From: Candidatus Zhuqueibacterota bacterium RBG_16_48_16
GTDB lineage: Bacteria > Zhuqueibacterota > Zhuqueibacteria > Residuimicrobiales > Sediminimicrobiaceae
Assembly (NCBI GenBank): GCA_001771235.1
Contig: METF01000252.1
Location: 1,211-6,289 of the forward strand
Length of the DNA stretch: 5,079 nt
Direction: 5' to 3'
The translations under genes and the position numbers were made by a program. This document shows, piece after piece, positions 1 through 5,079 of the stretch (within the stretch, counting starts at the first letter, position 1; each line of letters starts with the position of its first letter). The notes below the pieces were generated by a model. That model was not told the origin of the DNA. It searched no databases and worked only from the letters and a program-made list of their open reading frames with translations.

Positions 1-264
1 CTGGCAACCAAACCTATTCCTATTTGCGGGCAACATCATATTCAAAAAGAGTGGCGTCAAACTGCATTCGAGTATACTGAGGAAGGTGTTTCAGCTCGCG
101 TACCGAATGTTTACGCTTGGGTATGCCCTTTAGATGGAGAAGCGTCCTTTACTACCGAGACGGTTGATGAGCTTATAACTACTGTACGTGAGCTCATTGA
201 GACTGCCAAGCGCGCTAGAGCACGTCGATCTGCATTCACAGAGTACGTGGTTGCGGTTCAATAA
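1..264 (+). CDS. YgiT/MqsA-like zinc-finger protein, C-terminal part (probable antitoxin), truncated at left edge
   Basis: Frame 1 is open from the first base to a TAA at 262-264 (87 residues), with no ATG or GTG start near its beginning, so the true start probably lies just outside the window. Seen: a Cys-Gly-Gln-His knuckle (C9, H12), a short beta-like stretch with 'GVSARVPNVYAWVC', a second knuckle reduced to C42-P-L-D45, then 'GEASFTTETVDELI' and a basic amphipathic helix (about residues 55-77) ending 'EYVVAV'. Family knowledge: this arrangement matches small YgiT-type zinc-finger proteins, which often sit next to a small toxin gene and act as its antitoxin. In canonical members both knuckles are CxxC; here an Asp stands where the last Cys would be, so metal binding may differ. 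Inferred: any toxin partner is upstream of base 1, since the minus-strand Lrp gene follows 36 bases downstream. The reading frame is secure; the family call is moderate. Confidence 0.62.
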   Translation: MATKPIPICGQHHIQKEWRQTAFEYTEEGVSARVPNVYAWVCPLDGEASFTTETVDELITTVRELIETAKRARARRSAFTEYVVAVQ

Positions 265-300
265 TCGCTACACAAATCTCAACCCAAGAGGAAAAGAGGC

Positions 301-780
301 CTACAAACCGCTTTTATAATATTTCAGCGGTAACGAAGTGCACTCCTTCGGACTGGACAATACCACGCTGGTGCGGGTATTGGTCACACCCGGCCAGGAC
401 TGCAATTCATTGAGCAGGTTCTCTAAAGAGGCTGTGCCCTTTGTCCGCGCCTTGATCAGATGCGAGCCTTCACCGGTAATGGTATGGCATTCCAGGATGT
501 CTTTATTTGCCAAAGCCAGCTCGCGGATCTCGTCATAGTATTTCGGCGATTCCGTGGTCAGGATGATAAAAGCCAACACCTCGAGACCGACTTTTCGCGC
601 GTCGACAACGGCGTTGTAGCTGCGAATGACCCCTGCCCGCTCCATCTTTTGCATGCGCTCACTCACGGAAGGAATGGACAGGTTGACCTCCTCCGCCAGC
701 TCATTTCGTTTCGTCCTGCCGCGCTCCTGAAGAATGTCGAGAATTTTCAGATCGATATCGTCAAGCTTGTCTGCGTGCAT
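301..780 (-). CDS. Lrp/AsnC-family transcriptional regulator
   Basis: A complete 159-residue protein, the usual length for the family. Residues 5-55 form the N-terminal winged helix-turn-helix typical of Lrp/AsnC: 'LDDIDLKILDILQERGRTKRNELAEEV' followed by the recognition helix 'SIPSVSERMQKMERAGVI'. A linker with 'YNAVVDARKVGLEVLAFI' leads into the RAM ligand-sensing domain (about 65-140), including the turn 'ITGEGSHLIKA' (101-111), where family members usually read G-x-x-D-(Y/F)-L-L; the Asp is Ser106 here, so the effector may differ from a standard amino acid. These proteins form dimers and higher oligomers that bind DNA in response to small molecules, commonly amino acids, and often repress their own gene. 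The ATG at 780-778 is preceded by a good ribosome binding site. The gene is convergent with the zinc-finger gene and 101 bases downstream of the rhomboid gene on the same strand. Targets cannot be named from the sequence. Confidence 0.95.
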   Translation of the reverse strand: MHADKLDDIDLKILDILQERGRTKRNELAEEVNLSIPSVSERMQKMERAGVIRSYNAVVDARKVGLEVLAFIILTTESPKYYDEIRELALANKDILECHTITGEGSHLIKARTKGTASLENLLNELQSWPGVTNTRTSVVLSSPKECTSLPLKYYKSGL

Positions 781-788
781 AAAGCATT

Positions 789-794
789 TCCCTT
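789..794 (-). promoter_or_regulatory. Ribosome binding site of the Lrp/AsnC gene
   Basis: On the minus strand AAGGGA lies 8 bases before the ATG at 780-778, a standard Shine-Dalgarno spacing. It supports this start. The other ATG between them (AAATGCTTTATG) is in a different frame. Confidence 0.7.
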
Positions 795-832
795 AATATT
801 TTTATGCAATAGCCCATGTTGTTAAATTTATA

Positions 833-857
833 AGTCGAATGTAACCAAAATCCGACT
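833..857. promoter_or_regulatory. Possible operator upstream of the Lrp/AsnC gene
   Basis: AGTCG at 833-837 and CGACT at 853-857 form a spaced inverted repeat whose arm centres are 20 bases apart, about two helical turns, in an AT-rich stretch 53-77 bases upstream of the regulator's start codon. Lrp-family regulators often bind such paired half-sites in their own promoters. The arms are only 5 bases, so chance is quite possible; no clear -10/-35 pair was found beside it. Confidence 0.25.
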
Positions 858-881
858 AGTTTCAAACGAATTTTTGTGTTT

Positions 882-1541
882 TCACCGATAATGAATCCGG
901 TATCTTTTCTTTTCAAATATCCTGACGAGAAGTACACCCGCGATAAAACCGCCTATATGCGCAAACCAGGCAACGTTTCCGCCCGCGTTGGCGCTGAGCA
1001 ATCCATTCAAAATATTGATGAGAAACCAAAATCCCAGCACAACGAACGCCGGGATGGGTATGATCCTCATAAAGATGAAGAAAAACCAGAAAAAGACATG
1101 GACTTTTGCCCGCGGAAATCGAAGGATATAAGCCCCTAAGACACCGGAGATGGCGCCGCTTGCCCCGACCATCGGCATGGCGGAGGCAGGCTCGGTAATG
1201 AAATGGCTGAAAAAAGCGATAAAGCCACAGACGACGTAGAAGAGCAGAAATTTAAAATGCCCGCAAATATGTTCGATGTTGTCGCCGAAAATCCACAGGT
1301 AAAGCATATTGCCAAAAAGATGCATAAAACTTCCGTGAAGAAACATGGAGGTGAACGGGCTGTACAAGTTTATCCCCTTCAGCAAAAACGCCGGAATGGC
1401 GCCGTAGGTATAGACAAACATCTCCGCTTCTTTTGCAGGCAAAAGGAGCTGATGCAGGTAAACGGCACAATTGGCAACGATCACCCCGATTGTGACAAAA
1501 GGGACGATTGGGGTGGGGTTGTCATCTTTGATAGGTATCAC
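882..1541 (-). CDS. Rhomboid-family intramembrane serine protease
   Basis: A complete 219-residue integral membrane protein that should cleave transmembrane substrates within the bilayer. Catalytic signatures are intact: the serine in 'GASGAISG' (S128) and the histidine in 'AHIGGF' (H195) form the Ser-His dyad, and 'FLHGSFMHLFGNM' (H69, H74, N78) supplies the TM2 residues of the oxyanion hole. 'WIFGDNIE' (83-90) after TM2 is also typical. Hydrophobic segments lie near 11-34, 65-86, 95-117, 122-142, 147-183 (long, perhaps two passes) and 190-209, and the tail 'EKKRYRIHYR' is strongly basic, so probably cytoplasmic. It is a compact form without an extra N-terminal cytoplasmic domain. The start is GTG at 1541-1539: an in-frame TAA stands five codons upstream and the first residues 'MIPIKDDNPTPIVP' are a usual family beginning. 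The Shine-Dalgarno is weak (AGG about 5 bases upstream), so translation may be modest. Substrates are unknown. Confidence 0.95.
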   Translation of the reverse strand: MIPIKDDNPTPIVPFVTIGVIVANCAVYLHQLLLPAKEAEMFVYTYGAIPAFLLKGINLYSPFTSMFLHGSFMHLFGNMLYLWIFGDNIEHICGHFKFLLFYVVCGFIAFFSHFITEPASAMPMVGASGAISGVLGAYILRFPRAKVHVFFWFFFIFMRIIPIPAFVVLGFWFLINILNGLLSANAGGNVAWFAHIGGFIAGVLLVRIFEKKRYRIHYR

Positions 1542-1573
1542 GGGGCCTGACTGTTATCAAGTTAAATTATGCC

Positions 1574-1588
1574 TTTTTTGACAAAAAA
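1574..1588. promoter_or_regulatory. Perfect 15-base palindrome upstream of the rhomboid gene, possible operator
   Basis: TTTTTTG-A-CAAAAAA is a perfect inverted repeat with 7-base arms around a single central base, 32 bases upstream of the GTG start. Its length and AT-rich arms suit a dimeric DNA-binding protein. On the minus strand it contains TTGTCA (1584-1579), close to a -35 hexamer, and CATAAT (1571-1566) resembles a -10 box, but their spacing (7 bases) is too short for one promoter. An operator is plausible, and an Lrp-family protein such as the neighbour is only one of several candidates. Confidence 0.35.
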
Positions 1589-1599
1589 TTCAGAATAGA

Positions 1600-1614
1600 A
1601 CGGATGAGACGGAT
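1600..1614 (-). repeat. ATCCGT-N3-ATCCGT repeat, copy 1
   Basis: On the minus strand this reads AAATCCGTCTCATCCGTTC with its flanks (1616-1598). It is a direct repeat of ATCCGT at a 9-base period with CTC between the units, and it lies just upstream of the palindrome before the rhomboid gene. Confidence 0.5.
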
Positions 1615-1695
1615 TTGATGGATCAATACGGCTTTGGACTATATCCAACGTTTTATGGCAAATTGAATAACGAGCAGCTATCTGGAATCCTCGAG

Positions 1696-1743
1696 TGCAT
1701 GGATGCATGATTGCTTGGCTGCATGCAAGCATACATCCATGCA
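1696..1743. repeat. Imperfect inverted repeat / long hairpin
   Basis: Two 22-base arms (1696-1717 and 1722-1743) pair at 19 of 22 positions around a 4-base loop GCTG. The outer ten bases pair perfectly (TGCATGGATG with CATCCATGCA), and the sequence is rich in TGCATG words. No T-tract follows on either strand, so it is not a classical intrinsic terminator. No target-site duplication is visible beside it. It may be an RNA structure at the 3' end of the M23 transcript or in the rhomboid leader, a small palindromic (REP or MITE-like) element, or a DNA cruciform. Confidence 0.6.
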
Positions 1744-1831
1744 ACCATCACATATTGAGCAAACATACAAATTGATGCCTCGAATTATTGAAAGCATATC
1801 TTGACTCGTGTTTTAATTCACTCAAATGAAA

Positions 1832-1846
1832 ATCCGTCCGATCCGT
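1832..1846 (+). repeat. ATCCGT-N3-ATCCGT repeat, copy 2
   Basis: Reads AAATCCGTCCGATCCGTTC with flanks (1830-1848). It is the same 9-base-period pair as copy 1, opposite orientation, with CCG between the units. It is preceded by TTTTAATTCA at 1811-1820, which resembles the TTTTATTCA before copy 3, so copies 2 and 3 may share more than the core. Confidence 0.5.
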
Positions 1847-1945
1847 TCACCCTGTGGAATAAGACTTCAAGCATCTCTATCATTAGACCTGCAGTATGAC
1901 AGATAAGGCTCAAGATTATCACCGACATTTTATTCAACAGGGTAA

Positions 1946-1960
1946 ATCCGTTAAATCCGT
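1946..1960 (+). repeat. ATCCGT-N3-ATCCGT repeat, copy 3
   Basis: Reads AAATCCGTTAAATCCGTGTTC with flanks. The pair has TAA between its units and begins 114 bases after copy 2. TTTTATTCA at 1928-1936 precedes it, close to the sequence before copy 2. It lies 35 bases beyond the stop codon of the minus-strand M23 gene. Confidence 0.5.
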
Positions 1961-1994
1961 GTTCCATATTGGTTATGGCTTTTCCGGGTTATGT

Positions 1995-4142
1995 TTACTG
2001 AATAAAAAACGTATGCGATTTTCGCGACGTGTTGCCGGATCGGTCGGTGGCGACGAATTCCAGTCGATGCGGCCCGGTATTTAACGGCGTAGAGGGCGTG
2101 CAGAAAAGAATCTTGTTCTCGGGATCGTACTCGGCGACCATCTTTTTGCCATCGAGTTTTAGCACCATGTTTTCCTCGCCGCTAATGCCGGAGAGCTTGT
2201 CTTCAAACCGGGTCGAAAGTTTCGGTTGCCTGTCGACGAGCGTCGCGCCGTCGCTCGGCCACAGGGCATAGATCAGCGGCGGCTCCATGTCGCGGATCAG
2301 GCAAAACGTGCCAAAACTTGTCACATGGCCGGAGATGGTTTTTTGCAGCAGATCGATTCGGTTGCCAAAAAAGCGCCATGTGCCATTGCTTTGATAATAG
2401 AGTCCCAACTTTTGCGGCAGGCTGTCGGTGGCGGCGTATTTTATGGTCACTTCCGCCCCACCATTCAACGGGACGTCCTGCGGCTCGATTTCATAAACGG
2501 CGCTGCCAAGTCGGTACAGGTCTCCTGGCTCAACGACCGGCTCACTTCGCATGTAGATATCCCGGAACAATGAATTGCCGGAGAAGCTGATCCGACAATT
2601 TTGATCCTGTGTGTAATAGCGAGAATGGACGCCCTTTTTTTCCGTCCGGTATGGCAGCCATTTTTCAATAGTCCTCACCTCACCGCCTCGATCTCTGAAA
2701 ATAATATCGAAGCGAACGGGACCGGCTTCGTCATCCAAAGGCCACGCGCCGATAAAAGTCCGCGAATTCAGGCGGACGATGTTCAACGATTCGGCCAGGG
2801 TGACGGTGCGCCAGCCCGTAACCCGCGGCGGAACATCAATCCCCCGGGAAGCGGTGATTTCCAGCCGGGCGTAAAGGTCGTAAAAATCGCCGGACAGCTC
2901 AAAGCTGAGGCTGTCCGGTGTATAATTTCCGCTTGAATTACTAAAGGCAAAAGAGGAGCCATAATCCTGTGAATTCATCGCGGCGACGGTCGAATGGAGC
3001 GAGTCATCGCCGGCAATGATTTCGCCAAGACACACACTTTTATTGCCCCAGAAATCCATCGTCTCCAGGCGCAAAATATGCCTGCCGCGGTGAATAGGAA
3101 CGACGCCCTCGGCCATCTCTAATCTGGCTGGGATCTTTGGCCCGGCAAAAAACGGGCTGCTGCGGTCGATGGCACTTGTAAAGTCGATTACGCCATAGTA
3201 GGGCGCGCCGTCCGGATAATGAGACAGCGTGTTTCCTTCATCGCGGTAGAGTTTGTAAAACAATCCCTGGCCTCGCATGTAAAGGCGAAAATCCCGATCC
3301 AAATTCGCCTGATTGTTCACTTCATAAGAAAAGCTGTTGTATTGCGCCGAGAAAACGAGCTTGTCATCGAGGAGCAGCCGGTTTTCGTAAATCCCAAACC
3401 GGTTGGTAATGTCATCCATCCTGTCATAAACGGACAGACTAAAACCGATGCGGCCTTCCACCAGCAGGGGTGCAGCGAGGTGATATTCGCCGGTTCTCAC
3501 CAGCAGCGGCGTCAGAACCACGGGCTTCCAATCGCCGTTCACTTTTGAAAAAGCATCCAGGGGCGCTGCGGATATTTTGGTGATCGCCGGGGGAACAGTA
3601 TCCTGTACACGATATCCTTTCAAAAAAGGATTGATCGGCCTGTTGGCAGGATCGCGCATTTCAAAATGGAGGTGCGGATAACCCACACCGCTTTGCCCGG
3701 TAAAGCCCAGCACTTCACCTTGTTGGTAGACAAATTCGCTGGCCATTGGATAAAGCTGCAAGGAGAATCGTTCCCTTTTTTCCTGTTCGTTCCTCACGTA
3801 CCGTTCAATATCTTCGTTAAAGCGTTCCAGGTGCCCATAGATGATGGTTTCGCCGGTATCCAATGAAAAATATACGGCCCGGCCATACCCATAGGGCGAT
3901 ACGGCGATGCGGGAGACATATCCAGGCCTGACGGCAAAAATTTTATATCCCGTCGTTCCCCAGGTTTTAATATCAAGCCCGGCATGGAAGCGGCCCGGAC
4001 GGTATTCCGCAAACGACGAGGTCATCGCATGGCTGGCGTCTGTCGGCCAGATATAATCCTGCGAGCCTGACTTTGAGGCAAAAACTAAAAATGCCGAAAA
4101 ACATAGAGCAAGCCTTGCCACCACATTCATAGTACGTTTCAT
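1995..4142 (-). CDS. Secreted M23-family metallopeptidase with long beta-rich C-terminal region
   Basis: A complete 715-residue protein. Residues 1-27 look like a signal peptide (basic MKRTMNVVAR, then a hydrophobic core), so it should act in the periplasm or outside; no lipobox is seen. The M23 (LytM-like) domain spans about 28-175. All key residues are present: zinc ligands H53 and D57 in 'HAGLD' and H159 in 'HLHF', and the catalytic histidines H104 ('YGHL') and H157. A charged helical insert (about 108-135) separates 'YGHL' from the last strands. The enzyme should therefore be active; the family mostly cuts peptidoglycan cross-bridges. Residues 180-500 are beta-rich and unassigned; 505-618 ('VPLNGGAEVTIKY', 'FGTFCLIRD') resembles an extracellular beta-sandwich; 620-715 looks Ig-like ('PPLIYALWPSDGATL', 'LSGI', 'LDGK', 'ATDRSGN'). 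The ATG lies 3 bases after the glycosyltransferase stop, with GGGATGGG ending 7 bases upstream, suggesting translational coupling. A start at Met5 is possible. Confidence 0.94.
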   Translation of the reverse strand: MKRTMNVVARLALCFSAFLVFASKSGSQDYIWPTDASHAMTSSFAEYRPGRFHAGLDIKTWGTTGYKIFAVRPGYVSRIAVSPYGYGRAVYFSLDTGETIIYGHLERFNEDIERYVRNEQEKRERFSLQLYPMASEFVYQQGEVLGFTGQSGVGYPHLHFEMRDPANRPINPFLKGYRVQDTVPPAITKISAAPLDAFSKVNGDWKPVVLTPLLVRTGEYHLAAPLLVEGRIGFSLSVYDRMDDITNRFGIYENRLLLDDKLVFSAQYNSFSYEVNNQANLDRDFRLYMRGQGLFYKLYRDEGNTLSHYPDGAPYYGVIDFTSAIDRSSPFFAGPKIPARLEMAEGVVPIHRGRHILRLETMDFWGNKSVCLGEIIAGDDSLHSTVAAMNSQDYGSSFAFSNSSGNYTPDSLSFELSGDFYDLYARLEITASRGIDVPPRVTGWRTVTLAESLNIVRLNSRTFIGAWPLDDEAGPVRFDIIFRDRGGEVRTIEKWLPYRTEKKGVHSRYYTQDQNCRISFSGNSLFRDIYMRSEPVVEPGDLYRLGSAVYEIEPQDVPLNGGAEVTIKYAATDSLPQKLGLYYQSNGTWRFFGNRIDLLQKTISGHVTSFGTFCLIRDMEPPLIYALWPSDGATLVDRQPKLSTRFEDKLSGISGEENMVLKLDGKKMVAEYDPENKILFCTPSTPLNTGPHRLEFVATDRSGNTSRKSHTFFIQ

Positions 4143-4145
4143 CTT

Positions 4146-5079
4146 TCAACCCATCCCTGTCAAACGATCCAATATTTCGGCCAGTCGCCGGGTCTGGTTT
4201 CTGCGGTCAAATTGATCTAAGAATTCGGGCCGGACGGATTTGCCGGCGAAGCGGCCGTTCAGCATGTCCGACAGTTTCTCCGCCACCGTTTCAGCCGGGG
4301 AATCACTCGAAACGATGAAGCTGCCGGCCCGCTCCAGTAGCTCTTCGGTATCCCGGATATTCGTAATACAAAATATGGGCTTTTGCGATCCCAAATATTC
4401 AAAAGTCTTGCCGGGAATAAACGCATCGCCGCGCCGGCCAATGGCGATGAGCAGCAACATATCGGCGTTCATCAGAAATTGCAGCGCCTCGCTGTGGCTG
4501 CGATAACCGAAATATTCCACCACGCCAGCGAGGCCGTTGTCGTCGATCAGCTTCCGGAAATGTCCTGTCGCATCGAACCCGACAAAATGCAGCTTGAGTT
4601 TTTTCCGCCATTGCGGCTGTTCGTTTAGTAATATTTTCACCGACCGCAAGAACAAGTCCGGATTGCTAAATTTCGTTACCGCACCGCAGTGGCAAATGAC
4701 CATCGTCTCTTTTTGCAGATCCCTGTTTGGGGCCGGAAAATCGCATTTGTCATAGCCGTTGGGAATGAGAACGCATTTAGCGGCGATGGTAATCGCCCGC
4801 TGCTCCAACGTGCTTTTTATGCCCTTGCTCACAGCGATGATGGCGTCCGCTTTACGAACAACAGCATCCTGCATCTTTCTATTCATGAAACGATGAAAAA
4901 CCGTCGGCTCATGAACGACCACGCCGCCGGCCCAGCCATCTCTGAAATCGGCTACCCATTTGACCGGATAACGCTCGGCGATGGCTTTTCCCAAAAGGTG
5001 TACCGAGTGCGGCGGCGAGCTGGTAAGCACGGCTTGAAAATTCTCAGCCCTGAACAGCTCCTCAACTTTTTGCATGGCA
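4146..5079 (-). CDS. Glycosyltransferase (GT4-like, GT-B fold), N-terminus beyond the right edge
   Basis: The frame stays open to the window edge. An internal ATG at 5075-5073 gives 309 residues, but that would start in the middle of the N-terminal Rossmann domain, so about 100 residues are probably missing. Numbering from that Met: 'AVLTSSPPHSVHLLGKAIA' (15-33) and 'VKWVADFRDGW' (38-48) are typical of the acceptor-binding domain of this subfamily; 'ADAIIAVSKGIK' (76-87) and 'VLIPNGYD' (102-109) end it. 'VICHCGAVTKFSNPDLFLRSV' opens the nucleotide-sugar domain, followed by 'LHFVG' (162-166), 'VEYFGYRSHSEALQFLMNADMLLL' and 'PGKTFEYLGSQKPIF' (221-235). E226 matches the second Glu of the GT4 E-x7-E motif; the first is not present (Ala218). 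It should transfer a sugar from a nucleotide donor to a polysaccharide or lipid carrier at the inner membrane face; donor and acceptor cannot be told. It precedes the M23 gene by 3 bases, as the upstream member of one operon. Confidence 0.92.
   Translation of the reverse strand, partial: AMQKVEELFRAENFQAVLTSSPPHSVHLLGKAIAERYPVKWVADFRDGWAGGVVVHEPTVFHRFMNRKMQDAVVRKADAIIAVSKGIKSTLEQRAITIAAKCVLIPNGYDKCDFPAPNRDLQKETMVICHCGAVTKFSNPDLFLRSVKILLNEQPQWRKKLKLHFVGFDATGHFRKLIDDNGLAGVVEYFGYRSHSEALQFLMNADMLLLIAIGRRGDAFIPGKTFEYLGSQKPIFCITNIRDTEELLERAGSFIVSSDSPAETVAEKLSDMLNGRFAGKSVRPEFLDQFDRRNQTRRLAEILDRLTGMG

Larger units (their letters stand above)
1542..1994. other. 453-base intergenic stretch between the M23 and rhomboid genes
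   Basis: No convincing gene on either strand. The short frames at 1562-1744 (-) and 1896-2084 (+) have no ribosome binding site, no recognisable domain, and one is largely built from a hairpin while the other runs into the M23 gene. The stretch contains, in order, a 15-base palindrome, one minus-strand copy of ATCCGT-N3-ATCCGT, a 48-base imperfect inverted repeat, and two plus-strand copies of the same ATCCGT motif; these are listed separately. It is downstream of the M23 gene and upstream of the rhomboid gene, so it should hold the end of one transcript and the promoter of the other. I see no classical intrinsic terminator with a T-tract. Confidence 0.7.

Noticed and set aside
307..331. ACCGCT / AGCGGT stem at the 3' end of the Lrp gene as a terminator
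   Set aside because: Only six base pairs with a 13-base loop, inside the coding end, and followed on the minus strand by a mixed rather than T-rich run.
1562..1744. 60-residue minus-strand open frame in the intergenic stretch
   Set aside because: Its first third is translated from the hairpin (Cys/His/Met-rich by composition), there is no ribosome binding site, and nothing resembles a protein family.
1801..1829. TTGACT resembling a -35 box on the plus strand
   Set aside because: At 17 bases spacing the next hexamer is AAATGA, a poor -10, and no plus-strand gene follows.
1896..2084. 62-residue plus-strand open frame
   Set aside because: No Shine-Dalgarno, overlaps the 3' end of the M23 gene on the opposite strand, and the product has no recognisable features.
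2029..4012. Many open frames on both strands within the M23 gene
   Set aside because: They are shadows of a 715-residue frame with clear signal peptide, intact zinc site and domain order.
4240..4755. Open frames opposite or offset to the glycosyltransferase
   Set aside because: They overlap a frame with recognised GT4-like motifs from end to end and lack any motif of their own.

Overview
The window is about 5.1 kb of ordinary bacterial chromosome. It holds five protein-coding genes, two of them cut by the window edges, and one 453-base intergenic stretch with small repeats. Four genes (Lrp/AsnC regulator, rhomboid protease, M23 metallopeptidase, glycosyltransferase) are on the minus strand. 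The fifth, a short reading frame with no start codon inside the window, runs in from the left on the plus strand and converges on the regulator gene. I see no rRNA, tRNA, CRISPR array, transposase or phage gene.

The organism cannot be fixed from this sequence. Base composition is near balanced. A secreted M23 peptidase with a long beta-rich C-terminal half beginning 'DYIWPTDAS', next to a 'ADFRDGW'-type glycosyltransferase, fits envelope genes I associate with uncultured Gram-negative lineages such as the Calditrichota/KSB1 or Ignavibacteria neighbourhood. That is a weak inference from protein style, not a placement.

Layout, left to right. 1-264 (+): C-terminal part of a YgiT/MqsA-like zinc-finger protein, the type usually found as an antitoxin; its partner would lie outside the window. 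301-780 (-): complete Lrp/AsnC-family regulator with a clear ribosome binding site. 882-1541 (-): complete rhomboid intramembrane serine protease with a GTG start and intact catalytic residues. 1542-1994: no convincing gene, but a 15-base perfect palindrome just upstream of the rhomboid gene, a 48-base imperfect hairpin, and three copies of ATCCGT-N3-ATCCGT. 1995-4142 (-): secreted M23 metallopeptidase of 715 residues with a complete zinc site. 4146-5079 (-): glycosyltransferase with GT4-like C-terminal features, missing its N-terminus at the right edge.

The glycosyltransferase and the M23 gene are 3 bases apart and almost certainly co-transcribed. The glycosyltransferase probably belongs to a surface polysaccharide or glycolipid pathway, and the peptidase acts on peptidoglycan or as an envelope factor, so this half looks like an envelope-biogenesis operon. 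The rhomboid and Lrp genes lie downstream in the same direction, but gaps of 453 and 101 bases suggest separate transcription. I found no convincing undescribed system. The items most worth a second look are the partial zinc-finger gene and the repeats in the intergenic stretch.
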